Below, piece after piece: positions 23,435-34,800 of a stretch of DNA of 64,000 nucleotides. The stretch is from the NCBI GenBank assembly GCA_002189035.1, contig NEEC01000010.1:744001-808000 (forward strand), given 5' to 3'. Source of the stretch: Utricularia gibba (lineage: Eukaryota; Streptophyta; Magnoliopsida; Lamiales; Lentibulariaceae). The notes under the pieces are model-generated. The model was not told where the DNA came from, made no database searches, and saw only the letters and a program-made list of their open reading frames with translations. A program made the translations under genes and the position numbers. Positions within the stretch are counted from its first letter, which is position 1. Every line of letters begins with the position of its first letter.

Positions 23435-24073
23435 TCATAGATCCACGCGACAGCTCTGTCTCAGCTGATACTTCACGCCGCCCTCGGAGGAGACGACGCT
23501 GTACCCGCCGGGATTTCCGAAGGGAATATATACTGGACAGGAGACCGCCAGATGGTATCGCCCGGAGACAAAGAGGCCCACGCGCCACCGCACGCGTGTG
23601 GCGAGATTAATCACCATCGGGACTCTGCCGGAGGCTCGATCCTGCATCAGCGCGACGCCATTGGATGGATCGATGGGGACGTCGGTACCGTAGAGAAACG
23701 GGGACCAAACGTTGTTGTCGTTTTCAGGCTGAAAGGCCGGGGGGATAACGGAGTAGAGAGTGATTTGCTGGTGGCTGTAGGCGGCGAAGACTGCGATTTT
23801 TTCGTAGTAGATGCCTATTTTGGTGTTGGGGTTATGCGAAACGACGGTGACTTGGAGTGTGAGGGAGATGATGTTTGGGGCGGTGATGTTGAGGACGAAG
23901 ATGGTAGCGTCTTGGAGGGTGAATCGGGGACTTGTGGGCTGGAGAACCGCCCAAACGATGAGGAAGATTACGAGGATGATGAAGAGAAATATGAGGACTC
24001 CGGAGAAGCATCGCCTGATAATCCTCCGGCGACGGCCCTTGTGGTGGCAACACTCTTTATCATTTTCCGACAT
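23435..24073 (-). CDS. NHL12-like protein, LEA_2 domain
   Basis: This is an intronless minus-strand frame of 212 residues. It begins MSENDKECCHHKG, resembling NHL12-type proteins of Arabidopsis, which are short-tailed NHLs. A basic patch (14-21, RRRRIIRR) precedes a membrane segment at about 22-43, giving a type II topology with a short cytosolic tail. The LEA_2 domain carries PRFTLQDAT, the signature NPNTKIGIYYE at 81-91, and DNVWSPFLYG. The start is the ATG at 24071-24073; the frame stays open for 12 more codons upstream but only with a TTG. It differs clearly from the plus-strand NHL gene, so the pair is not a recent duplication. The role in membrane-associated defence or stress is by family only. 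Confidence 0.9.
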   Translation of the reverse strand: MSENDKECCHHKGRRRRIIRRCFSGVLIFLFIILVIFLIVWAVLQPTSPRFTLQDATIFVLNITAPNIISLTLQVTVVSHNPNTKIGIYYEKIAVFAAYSHQQITLYSVIPPAFQPENDNNVWSPFLYGTDVPIDPSNGVALMQDRASGRVPMVINLATRVRWRVGLFVSGRYHLAVSCPVYIPFGNPGGYSVVSSEGGVKYQLRQSCRVDL

Positions 24074-26147
24074 CTCCGAGGGCGGCGGTGGCGAGGAGAT
24101 GAAGACCAAGATGTGAAGACGGGTTCGGCGTACCCGCTATTTGTAGACTTCCCAAAGACGAGACGGAAATCAAAAAAATTAATAAAAATAGGAATTGAAC
24201 ATGCATTAAACAAAAGATTGTAAAAAAGACATGAGATGTTGCTGCAAGGCCAGGCCACCCGGTTGCCTTGCCATTGGCTGAATCGCGATTTATTCACAAA
24301 GGCTGACGCGATTTTTGTTTTGTTTTTGTTATTAAAGAATAGGAGGAGGAGTGGCTCCGCTCCACATGACACGAAATGGGAGATTTGAGGTTGGAGCTGC
24401 CTTGACGTAATCGCCAATTCAATTGGGATAACTTTTCATTATTGCATTTGCCTCCCGGTGCGGTTTAGTAACTTTTCACTGCTTGGAATCATCAAAGTTA
24501 CTGTATTTTTATTTACGGGTTTTTCCTCCTTCACAAACACACACTCGCAACCTCAGTGGAAAAGGCTATGGATGTGGGCCGGGCCACTTTGTGGTCGCCC
24601 CAGGGCCCAGTTCCCGTTCAACGATTCAGGATACAATGAAAGTATTGAAAAATTTACTATTTTTTCTGGTCCCAATATTTCAGTCTGCATAGTGAATACA
24701 TCACGTGGAAAGTATGCGTCATTTCTTTTTCAATCATTCTATTTTGGCCAAATCTTTCACCCAGGCCATTAGTTAGTAGTTATGTATATGTTTTCATTTT
24801 GTTTGATAGTATAAGTAAGATTAATTTACATCTTGAAGAACAAGAATGTATTTTACAGATAACGTTATTTATGTAAATTACTATTTATTAATAATAAATA
24901 AATATTATTATTAAAATATCCATAATAGATAATTTGAGTAAACTTTTTGTGAAATAATAAAATAATATATTTTCCATCATACATGATTAATTAATCCACA
25001 TAATAAATGAATTTGTGTTTCATAATAAATATAAGTTTAACTAAAAAATATTTTTATCTAATTCATATTACTAAATATTATTGTTTATCAAACTGATTAT
25101 TAATAATTTTCATATTATTATCATATTATCAAATATTATTTTTCATATTTTACCACATGAAATTTTAAACGTTTGATTACTAAAATAGGATTCAACTAAA
25201 ATCTCAAACATTATTCTTAGTTTCTAAGATTTTCCTTTTATAAAATCTTATCAATTAATGAAAAGCTATTTTACCCTAAACATAAAATTATCTCATGTTA
25301 ATCTTTCCAGCATCACTGATCGTATTGATGATGTATGAAAGCCTAGGCGTGTTTGTTATGAAAAATATTTTAATAATTTATGAAGCATATGGACTATAAA
25401 TTTTTAACTTAGGTCATTTTTAAAAGTTTGAAACAATTAATTTAAGATATTATTATCTACAAACATAATATAACACGTCCTTAAAGTTACCTTTTAACTT
25501 ATACTATAAATAAATTTATAGACAATTAATTACCGAACATGATTTATCAAAATCAAAATTTTATTTACGTTACTTAAAATTGTCTACCAAAAATACGAAA
25601 ATCATTATATAGAGAAAGAAAATGAGACGTTTTTTTGAGTGGGCAGAGGACTTTGGGGGGCGTGCTGGTTGCTAGTCCAATTAAAAAGCACATTAAAATG
25701 GAGAAGACTTTCTCCAAAAGCAAAGGGGAAGAAGAGGAAGACTTACTTTCTTGTTTGAATGTCGCTCCCAAGAAAAGTCTTCCTTCCGTAGAGCATCAAT
25801 AATTCCTGCGTAAATCCTGCACGACTTTTTGGATCAGACTGAGAACACCCTCTTTAATCAGTTCCTGATTCACTGTCCTACGACCACAACACTACTACTA
25901 CTCCTACATATTTGTCATCTTCCGTGCCAAATTCAAACTTGGTATTTCTCTTGTTCGTTATGGTGAAATCCACCACCCCATCCCCGATGGGTCTAAGGCT
26001 GAGCATGATATGAATTATGAAGAAGAAGAAGAAGTTAGATGGGTAATAATGATCCTGAACCATGTGGCTACCTGTATGTTCTGGATCACTGGAAAGTCAA
26101 AAGGGAGGGGTGGCCTAGACATGCGTGATTTTGTAGAGCCCACGAAG
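24074..26147. other. Intergenic region, mostly AT-rich
   Basis: Around 24540-24620 are several GGCC-rich motifs of the TCP-site type. The stretch 24780-25600 is extremely AT-rich. Short frames at 25574-25771 and 25878-26063 (minus) match no family I know. The right end is the PUB promoter. Confidence 0.5.
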
Positions 26148-26169
26148 TTTGACCTTTGGAGAGTTGACT
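26095..26169 (+). promoter_or_regulatory. W-box cluster upstream of the PUB gene
   Basis: Three WRKY-binding cores occur in 75 bp: AGTCAA (TTGACT on the minus strand) at 26095-26100, TTTGACC at 26148-26154 and TTGACT at 26164-26169. They sit just upstream of a TTTATAA box. WRKY-driven, pathogen-responsive transcription would fit the gene class. Confidence 0.6.
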
Positions 26170-26185
26170 TGTAAGGAAGAGCAGA

Positions 26186-26192
26186 TTTATAA
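26186..26192 (+). promoter_or_regulatory. TATA-like box of the PUB gene
   Basis: TTTATAA lies 92 bp before the start codon and about 17 bp after the last W-box. Confidence 0.45.
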
Positions 26193-26277
26193 CCCCCCTC
26201 CCCAGTTGTTTCGTGGGGTTTTCAAGAAGCCTTCTTCTGTGTCCGCTGTTGTTGAGCTTGTGTTCCAGTCGGCATTA

Positions 26278-27495
26278 ATGGCGGAACTTGAGGTTCCTCC
26301 CTATTTCCTCTGCCCCATCACATTAGAAATCATGAAGGACCCGGTGACCGTCTCCACGGGGATAACATACGACAGAGAGAGCATCGAGAGATGGATATTT
26401 TCCGGCAAGAACTCCATCTGTCCCGTGACTAAACTCCCACTCTCCGATGCGGCGGAGCTCACCCCGAATATCATCCTCCGCCGCATGATTAACTCATGGT
26501 CTGCCGCTGTCGGAGTGGATTGTCTGTCACCGCCTCATGCGCCAGTTACAAAATCACAGATTCTGAAGATTTTTGCCGAGGCAGAGGATCCTAACAAGCG
26601 ATTCGCTTGTTTGCAGCGGTTGCAATCAATTGCCTTCTCCGAGAATCCAAGTGATAAACAACTAATGGAGGCCGCCGGCATTTGTGATTTCTTGGAGACG
26701 TTGATTGTATCGGGAGTTTGCCAAGAAAACGAAACGAATATTTCAGGGGAAAGCAGTTTTGAGTTGAGTTTAGGGATTCTGAATAAACTCCAATTATCAG
26801 AATCAAGCTTGAAGTCCCTCGTCAATGGTGAATTTTTAGATTCCCTCACCCGAATCCTGCAATTCGGAAGCTACGAATCACGGATTCAGACTTTAATTCT
26901 ACTCAAATCGATCCTCCAAGTCAGCGATCCAGATCCCCTAATCTCCCTGAAACCTGAATTTTTCAAAGGATTAGCCCTACTTCTTAGCAATCGAATCTCG
27001 GAAAAGGTCTCCGGCGCAATACTCAGAGTACTAATGATCATTTCTCCCGTCGGAAGAAACAGGATAAAAGCCGTGGACGCCGGCGCCGTGAAGATCCTAA
27101 TTGATCTTCTGCGGGAAAATCCATCGGACCGCAGATTCACGGAGAAGACGTTGATTGTGCTGGATCTGCTTTGCCAATGCGCCGACGGCAGGGCGGCGCT
27201 ACTGGAACACGGTGGCGCCGCAGTCGTTTCTCGGAAGATCTTGAGAGTTTCTTGCACTGGGAATGAAAGGGCGGTGAGGATTCTGCATTCGGTTGCGAGG
27301 TTTTCGGCTTCGCCAACAGTGCTGGCGGAGATGCTGCAAAACGGCGTCGTCGCAAAGCTGTGCCTTGTTCTTCACGTCGACTGCGGATCCAAGACCCAAG
27401 AAAGAGCCAGAGAAATACTGGTGCTCCATGCCAGGGCCTGGAGGGATTCTCCATGCATACCCAAGAATTTGCTTTCCCTGTACCCAATTTCATGA
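26278..27495 (+). CDS. PUB22/23-type U-box E3 ubiquitin ligase
   Basis: This intronless gene encodes 405 residues. The U-box occupies about 8-80 (PPYFLCPITLEIMKDPV, TGITYDRESIERW, CPVTK, LTPN..LRR). The rest is an ARM-like helical repeat region, the usual architecture of the PUB22/23/24 class. In Arabidopsis those ligases are induced by microbial patterns, damp immune responses and also act in drought signalling, with exocyst and other trafficking proteins among targets. The start is the ATG next to the MAELEVP(P)YFLCPI beginning typical of the class; the frame is open upstream but carries no conserved residues. The promoter has a TATA box and W-boxes. Ortholog number within PUB20-24 is not resolved. 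Confidence 0.9.
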   Translation: MAELEVPPYFLCPITLEIMKDPVTVSTGITYDRESIERWIFSGKNSICPVTKLPLSDAAELTPNIILRRMINSWSAAVGVDCLSPPHAPVTKSQILKIFAEAEDPNKRFACLQRLQSIAFSENPSDKQLMEAAGICDFLETLIVSGVCQENETNISGESSFELSLGILNKLQLSESSLKSLVNGEFLDSLTRILQFGSYESRIQTLILLKSILQVSDPDPLISLKPEFFKGLALLLSNRISEKVSGAILRVLMIISPVGRNRIKAVDAGAVKILIDLLRENPSDRRFTEKTLIVLDLLCQCADGRAALLEHGGAAVVSRKILRVSCTGNERAVRILHSVARFSASPTVLAEMLQNGVVAKLCLVLHVDCGSKTQERAREILVLHARAWRDSPCIPKNLLSLYPIS

Positions 27496-27871
27496 TTAAA
27501 AAAACAATTAATTTCGAAATACGAGGAGGCGTTTCTGATATTCGAGCCAGCTGCACCAGCAGCTTCCGGCCTGTCGAGACTCGAGGCCCACGACCCACCC
27601 TATGCTTTGTGTAGGCTCGTCCCCAAGCGTCAAGAAAAAGGCCTGTAAACGGGCCCACAGGCTTGGGGCTATCCCACGAAAGGGGCAGCCCAGTGATGGG
27701 ACCGTAAGATTGGGCCTTTCCTTGATGTGGGCTTTATGGAAATGGACCGTAATTGGATAGAAATTACAGGAACCCGGCCCCCACCATGGTAACATATCAT
27801 ATTATTGAAAAATATTTTATATAGTTTTTAAATTAATTTTAACTAGTGTGGGGCCTATATTCTGACGGGTG
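27496..27871. other. PUB 3-prime flank
   Basis: The sequence is GC-richer than its surroundings, with several GGGCC/GGCCC words between 27570 and 27780. No gene is seen. Confidence 0.4.
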
Positions 27872-28045
27872 TTTTACTTTTCTACCTAATGTACTTTAGT
27901 CCAATTTTAAAGTATCCATCTTATATAAACATGTTAAAAAAGTACCCATCTTCTAAAAAATAATTTTTATTTTATTCTATTTTATTCCAAAAATACTATT
28001 AAATAAATTACATAATGTGTGTATAATATGATTTATAATGAAATC

Positions 28046-28093
<48 letters not shown>

Positions 28094-28582
28094 TTATATT
28101 TGCATTTATATTTTTATAAATATAATAGCTATTTTTATTATACAAAATATAATATGAATAAAAATATGAATACTTAAGAAATGAATAAATAAAAAAGAGC
28201 TAATTTGATCACAATTCAAAAAACAGATTATTTGACTAATAGATTTCTTTAAAAATAATTATTTTACTAAAAAGTTTTGGTAATGAATAATGATATATTC
28301 TTTTCAATTTTTTTAAAATATTCTTCTATTTAAAAAATTTAGTATAAATTACTATTTTTCACACCACTTATCAAATTTACATAAATAAATAAATAGAAAA
28401 CAAAATTAAAATACATATCAACATTCATGTAAATAAAATGAATACATGTGATATTTATTTAAAACAAATTGAATAAAATAGAATAAAAAAATAATTTTCG
28501 AGGGATAGGTACTTTTTCAAATAGTAAGAAGGAATGGGTAGTTTTCAAATAAGATTGAAACACAATAAGTATAAAAGTAAAA
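27872..28582. mobile_element. Inverted-repeat element (MITE-like), about 711 bp
   Basis: The arms 27872-27990 and 28469-28582 are imperfect reverse complements over about 115 bp. Shared blocks include TTTTACTTTT, AAAAAGTACC(C/T)AT and TATTCTATTTTATT. The AT-rich core contains a (TA)19 run (28051-28088). There is no coding capacity. I see no clear target duplication, so the superfamily is undetermined. Confidence 0.75.
28051..28088. repeat. (TA)n microsatellite
   Basis: About 19 uninterrupted TA units lie in the core of the inverted-repeat element. Confidence 0.95.
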
Positions 28583-29044
28583 AAATCATATTCTAATTCG
28601 TGTATTTATGCCGGTAAATGGTCTGGCCCATGTGCTTTAAAAGCCTGTAGGTCTGGATTTGACTCATGACCCTAGAAGCCTAGCATACCAACTTTACATA
28701 AGGTCTTAGTATGTACGTATGCTTTGAGTATTAAATAACCAAAATATCGTAGAAACATGACACTTGTCAACATGTGAATGTCTTAAAATTTCATTTCAGA
28801 GTAATTGATTGCATATTTTGAATATAAAATAATCAAAATAGAGTAAAATGATGCATTATAAATTGAAATTATTGGATTGCATAGTACTCCAAATGTGATT
28901 AATCCAGTCACTTGTAGGTGATCATGGCATTTACGCCAAGAAGGGAACTCGCAAGTGGCTTGGGCCATGTATTTCGTGAGTCATAATTTGAATGGCGGTT
29001 TGACATTGTACCGTTTCTCATGAAAATACTAAGAAATGATTGGA
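28583..29044. other. Spacer between two mobile elements
   Basis: No gene is seen. The copia 5-prime LTR would be expected to start within this stretch, but the LTR's first 33 bp or so are not recognisable here. Confidence 0.4.
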
Positions 29045-29527
29045 TTGCAATTTAAATCATAAATTGAAGTACAAGGTGAACTTGTGAAAACTTCATAATT
29101 AAATACATAGAGGAGATTTGAGAATAAGGGAAGTTTCAACAACAGAGGAATGTGCGAAGCTTCCAGAGAGATGAGATTAGACATAATGGCTTTGAGATGA
29201 TGATAATCTAATGGTAAGTTTTGATGATCTTATGGTTAGACAATGAAATGATTTATTTACCTTATATTGGTTGTTATCTTTAAAACTATTAGTGTATTAT
29301 TGAATGTTCATCTTGGTTATGAACATTGTGTTGATATGTATTGATCGAGATTCTCTAGTGTATTGAGAATTGATAGTAGATTTCCTTTGAGCCAGAGAAG
29401 TATAGCCTCTCGATTTTACCTGATCTAAGTGTGTTCGGGTGAACACATTGTGCATTTCTTGTTTTTAAGTTTATTAGCCTTACAGATAGATAAATAAACA
29501 ATGAAATCTTACATATAAATCTCTACA
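29045..29527 (+). repeat. 5-prime LTR of a copia-type element (left end missing)
   Basis: This matches 31226-31690 over its length, including the start TTGCAATTTAAATCATAA, 'gacataatggctttgaga', 'gtgtgt(t/c)cgggtgaacaca' and the end 'acatataaat.tctaca'. A degenerate primer-binding site (TTTGATATCAAAG, compare TGGTATCAGAGC) follows directly at 29528. The terminal TG seen in the 3-prime LTR is absent here. Confidence 0.85.
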
Positions 29528-30162
29528 TTTGATATCAAAGTTTGGTTGTTGGTTTTTCAAAATGTTGTTTCCTTTGTGTTTTCCACAAGGAATCTAGCTA
29601 TGGAAGAGTAGTTTGGTGTGGCTACTTTGAGTTCTTTTAAGGGCAATCACATCGGCGTTCCAAACATATAGAGCAATAGATGAAAAATTTCACATCATTT
29701 CCAGCATGACATTTTCACCTTTATCGATGGAGACTGTGCGGCGAAAATGACATGAACTTCTGTGATGAAATTTTCTCTAGGTGAAATATCAAGCTGATTA
29801 TTGGTGAAAACTGGTGATTATTGGAGATAAAGTAGTGAAATATTTAATATATAAAAACATAATAGAAACATATGATATATAAAAAAAATATGATGTGGAA
29901 GTAAGAGAAATGGTGAAATAATAGAGATGGATGTAGTTGGTCTAATTACTCCATATGGAGAACTAAGATATAAACATTGCTAGTTTGTAAAGATTTCTAA
30001 AATTATGTGATTGAAGAAGTGAATGAGAATGTTAAAGACTCAACTTAGAGAAAACTTCATTTGAAAGCTTGCTTAGTGCTTTTGATATGCATTGAAAATA
30101 ACTATTATAATAAAATTATTAAGCATAGTGATGTATAAAAATTGTAAAAAGAACTAGAAGCA

Positions 30163-31092
30163 ATGTTTCAATCTAAAACAGTTTTGAATAATATCACTTT
30201 GTTGAAGAGTTTCTTAAGGTTAAAATTCAAAGAAGGTGATAATTTGACTGATCATTTGCATAAGTTTAAAAATACAATTGACTTATTATTGGCTATGAAA
30301 ATGAAGTTAAATGATGAGGTTCAAGCAATCTTGTTGCTAGAAACTTTTTTATGAGTTTCGAAAAATATTGGTGATTACATTAAGTAATGTTGTTATTGGC
30401 ACCTTAATACTTGAAAATGTTTTGAATCGTTTGTTGTAGGAGGATTTGAGAAGTAAAAATTCTGGAGATTCTAAAATGTTTACTTTCAGTGAAGTTAAAG
30501 ATATAAATAGAACATTAAATAAAGAATATGAAAAAGTTTCACAACGAGGGAAATCAAACTATAAAGATAAGTCATCAAATAAGCAAAGTCAGAATAATGG
30601 AAAGCAGATTTAAGAAGTTGTTATCATTGTGGTAAGAAAGGTATATCCAAAGTAAATGTACACCCTATCAAAAGATGAATACAAATGAAGAAAAAAATTG
30701 GAAACCAAAGAAATCTAATGATGATGGTAGTGTATCATATATTATAAGTGTTGATGAATTATTGGTCTTGCTTGCTGATGAGTTTGGTGATAATCTAAAT
30801 ATTGAATGGTTTGCAGATTTTACATTACCTTTGAAAGATAGACTAACTGATTATAGACTTGTTGACACTGGATCAATGAAAATGAGAAATTGGGCTAAAA
30901 AAAAGAATTTCAAGGATATAAAATTTGGAGGTAACCACTAGATCAAAATACAAGATCACCTTAACAGTTATGAGACATGTACCCAATTTGTGAATAAATT
31001 TACTTTCATTAGATATCATTGGATAAGGGATGAAGTTAATTAAGGTAATATCATTAAAACAGATGAAAATATTGTAGACATGTTAACAAAAG
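30163..31092 (+). pseudogene. Copia gag-protease-RNase H tail remnant
   Basis: Separate open segments (30163-30351, 30675-30938) and shorter pieces carry copia gag, zinc-knuckle, protease and terminal RNase H motifs in the right order, but with stops and frame changes between them. The fusion of the post-protease segment to the RNase H tail near 31012-31020 is a deletion of about 3 kb relative to a normal copia pol region. Confidence 0.75.
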
Positions 31093-31192
31093 TTGTCAAA
31101 TTCAAAGCATGAGTCTTATTATTAGATGGTAAGACTAATTTATTGCACATATTTTTTTGACAAGTCTTACAAGTTTAGTTTGAGGAGAGGTA

Positions 31193-31690
31193 TGCCGAGT
31201 TACATATGGTTGTATTGATATTGAGTTGCAATTTAAATCATAAGCTCAAGTACTAACTAAATTTGTAAAATCCATGATTAAATATATGGAGGAGATTTGA
31301 AGATAAGAAAAATTTTAACTATAAAACAACATATGAAACTTCAAGTGAGATAAAGTTGAACATAATGGCTTTAAAGAGATAATAATTTAATGGTGAATTT
31401 TGCTAATATTATGATTAGACAATAAAGTGATTTATTTATCTTTGATTGGTTATTATTTTTAAAACTGTTAATATATTATTAAATGTTCATTTTGCTTATG
31501 AACATTGTATTGATCAAGATACTTTAATATATTGAAAATTGCTAGTAGATTGAACCGAAGAAATATAAGCCCTTGGTTTGACCCAATCTGAGTGTGTCCG
31601 GATGAACACATCATACATTCGTTGTTTTAAATTTCATTAAACTTACACATAGACAAACAAATACTTTAATTCAACATATAAATTTCTACA
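31193..31690 (+). repeat. 3-prime LTR of the copia-type element
   Basis: It starts TGCCGAGTTACATATGG just after a purine-rich tract and ends in TCTACA. Its 31226-31690 part aligns with 29045-29527. A related LTR starts at about 63219. Confidence 0.85.
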
Positions 31691-31895
31691 ACTGAGGGTG
31701 CATAACGTTTAATGTACATAAAAATTTGGAATGATACAGAGACAAGTGAACCTTTGTTTTTAGCTGCTGAACCTCCATGCATAACGCTGAAAAGATGCAT
31801 AAAAAACTTTTCTTCAGAACTGCTTCAATCACAGCAGTTTCGGTGTGCGTTCTTTGGCTTACTCGAGCAACCTGGCAAGTGCACAGATGAAAATC

Positions 31896-34800
31896 CTACT
31901 GCTGGGCAAGCCGATCCTGGCAAGACAAAGCAATCAAGAATTGTGAATTGTGGTCACTTACAACGTAGGATGAGATCTAGACTGTGGCCATCGTACACAA
32001 ATAAACATGAATGCCTACAAATACTAGGTGAGGATTTGATAAAAAAGAAAAAAGAAAAAAGAAAAAAAATAGAGGGGTGGGCACGGTAACCGGTATTCTA
32101 AAGAGAGGAGTGTCAAAACCTGTAGCATCTCCAATAGTTTTGGGTGTTGCTCTAGAAGCTGACAAAGTTTGTCACGGTCGCTCAAGAGATGCTTCATTTC
32201 AAAATTGAGAAATGAGAGAGTGAAGTTGAAACCAATTGAATTAAGTTGCAATGAGAAACTGCACGATCCAGGTACCTGGATGGCTTCAGGTGATCTAAAG
32301 TACTCCTGCAATGACATTCCAGGATCTTGCTGGTGGGATGTTCCCTCCCCAGGTAGTCGTGGGGTCTGGGAAAACGCAGGTGACGGTTGAACGTGCAGCA
32401 TCTGAGTTGACTGATTCGGAATCTGTAAAGAGCCTTGTAAAAGTGACGTGCGCTGCTGCTCTGATTGTTGGGGCGCTGGAATAGATGGCCTGAGAAGTTG
32501 AACTTGAGGCTGATGAACCATTGGTGGCTGTAATGGTTGTAACTGAGTAAGAGACTGTAATGGCTGTACTAGTGACATAGTGGGGGGTTCTGCCCAATGT
32601 CGGGCGGATCTCCGTGAAAACCACTTCCATGATGGCTTGTTGGCATCGAACCTGGTCTGAAAATTGACTGTTGCACCAGAGGAGGATAGGAATTCAGCAC
32701 TGACCGTGATGTTGGAAGGTTCGCAGCACCATCTGCTGTTAGTGCAATTACGGATTGCTGAATCTCTGAGTTACCAGTAGTTTGAATGTATGACCCGGTT
32801 TGAGAAGCGGAGCCTCTAACCAAAGAGTTGGGTGAATATGGTGGAATTGGAGCGAGTGGTGGCCTACCAGATACAAAACCAGAGGACATTCGTCCGTACA
32901 CATCAGGAAACGAACCAGACGCAGCAAAAGTAGCACTGGTTGCTGTAGCTGACATATAATCGGATAACTGTGTAAAAGCCCAAAAAAAAAAGGTGAGCAA
33001 TCATTCTTTATAAAATACAAGCTCAAACAAACGACTACTGAACAAAAATCATACCTTTCCTGCAAGGAAACTAGGTGGTACATGGGACTCTGCATCTGAA
33101 ACAGGTTTGACAAATGTAGACTGACTTCCCACAGACTCCCTATTTTGAGATATCACTGAGGCACCAGCGGCATGAAGATGTGGAATTGGAAGCATAGGTG
33201 GCGGACCTGATGGAATTTTCTGGTCATAGTAACTTTGCACCCCAGCAGCTAGTGGGACAGTTCCACTTTGCTTCAAAGGTGTTTCAGGATACAATGTAGC
33301 AGGTAGCCTGGGATCAGTATGATACTGTTGAGACATGGACGATGACCCGGAGCGGGAACCACCTGCACCTGAAGAGGTATCGATAGCATCAGATGTTCGT
33401 GATGAAAATCTCCTTGCATCCATTGGCTTCTCCAGAAATTTTTTATGTGAAGAAACACTAGGCTGCCGACTCAATGGCATCTCAATTTGAGATGTCGGCA
33501 TTCTAGAAGAATAATCACTCAGTACATTTTCATCCATATTGGATGCAACAGGAGTACCCATTTGGGAAGACTGGCTAGTTTCATGTGCATCACCATCGGT
33601 CTCTTCAACCATGGAATGAGGTGACTGCAGGTCAATTGCAACAGACGCAGGTTGCTGCAGGTTATCATCTGGCTGTATGAAGTGTAGCCTTTCATCAGGT
33701 TCATCAGACTCGGCATCAAAAACTATATCAATTCCCTGAAGATCATCATCGAGATCTGATCCCAACTGCTTGTGTTGACTTGACTTCTCAGCACCTAAAT
33801 TGCCATCTCGAGCTACATGCTTCGCCATTCCAGCATCACCAGCTGCCAAACCTTGAGCACCCTGGCGCTCTGTCTGTCTTGCCATGAACACATCAACATG
33901 AATGGAGGGCGGCCGTCCACTAGAAGTTCCTAACCGAGTGACTGCAGTTGCATTAGAAATACTAGTACCCTCCGCATTTCTTTCTCTGGCAACATAGTCG
34001 TCCACATGCATGGATGGAGGCCGGCTTGTGTTTGGTTTCCGCTGCCTGAATGCATCACGACGTGTCAAACCTGCTGGAACTGACATGGGTGGTGGCCCCC
34101 TGGAGAATGAACCATGTGAAGGAACTTCTGCCGCTGTGCTCTCCCCTCTAGGATGCCTATTTGACCCCTCAAGGGAGGTTTTTTTCTTCATAGAAATACT
34201 TGTCTGAGTAAGTCGATTGCGTAGATTCTCAGGGCACTCCCAAGAAAATGCATCCCCGAAAACCTCCAAGCTTGAATTCTCAATGCGCTCCATACTTTTG
34301 TCCGCGAGCCTACAAATCTTTGAACAGAATGGAGGTGCCAGTAACATGACGCATTTACCAGCAACAGTTGCATCCACCTCATCGTCTGAGGACTTTTGCA
34401 ACAATTCCAGAAAAATGTTTGCAGCTTCCATGATCTACACGTATTTGATAAAATGTATCAGGAAAAAAATCCAGCATATAATTGATGCAAGAAACTAAAA
34501 CAATATACATTATGAGGCCTGGAGCTTGTGTGGGTAGAAATTTCATTTCCCATCAAGTTAGTGAGCTTCTCAACATTCTTGAAGCCCTCTGTGACAAAAT
34601 CTTCTAAGGCGGGGCTTTGCTTGATTCTTAATAGGAACTTGATTGCAGAAACTCTTGTTGCGCTGACACTGATGAAAAAAAGAATTTTTAATTTTCATGC
34701 ACAACATTAACCAAATTTAACTGAAACAAAAATGCCATAGATGAATTCTTGAAGAGTCAAGTCCATGAGTTTCTGTGAGCGTATCACACAGAAAAAGAAC

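Larger units (their letters stand above)
29045..31690 (+). mobile_element. Internally deleted Ty1/copia retrotransposon
   Basis: Between the two LTRs are decayed polyprotein remnants. A gag segment lies at 30163-30351 (LKFKEGDNLTDHL region). The start of a zinc knuckle (CYHC) is at 30619-30630. A protease segment has DTGS at 30864-30875 and a following 'RHVPNLW.NLLSL' gag-pre-integrase start near 30975-31012. The frame then jumps straight to the RNase H tail (HWIRDEV, then KTDENIVDMLTK at about 31057-31092). Integrase, reverse transcriptase and most of RNase H are missing. A polypurine tract (about 31178-31190) precedes the 3-prime LTR. The element cannot move by itself, and its frames are also broken by stops. 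Confidence 0.85.

Noticed and set aside
32570-32640. A 69-bp GT-AG intron that might rescue the VIR frame
   Set aside because: 69 nt is a multiple of three, so it would not change the frame, and it would remove residues that resemble conserved VIR sequence.
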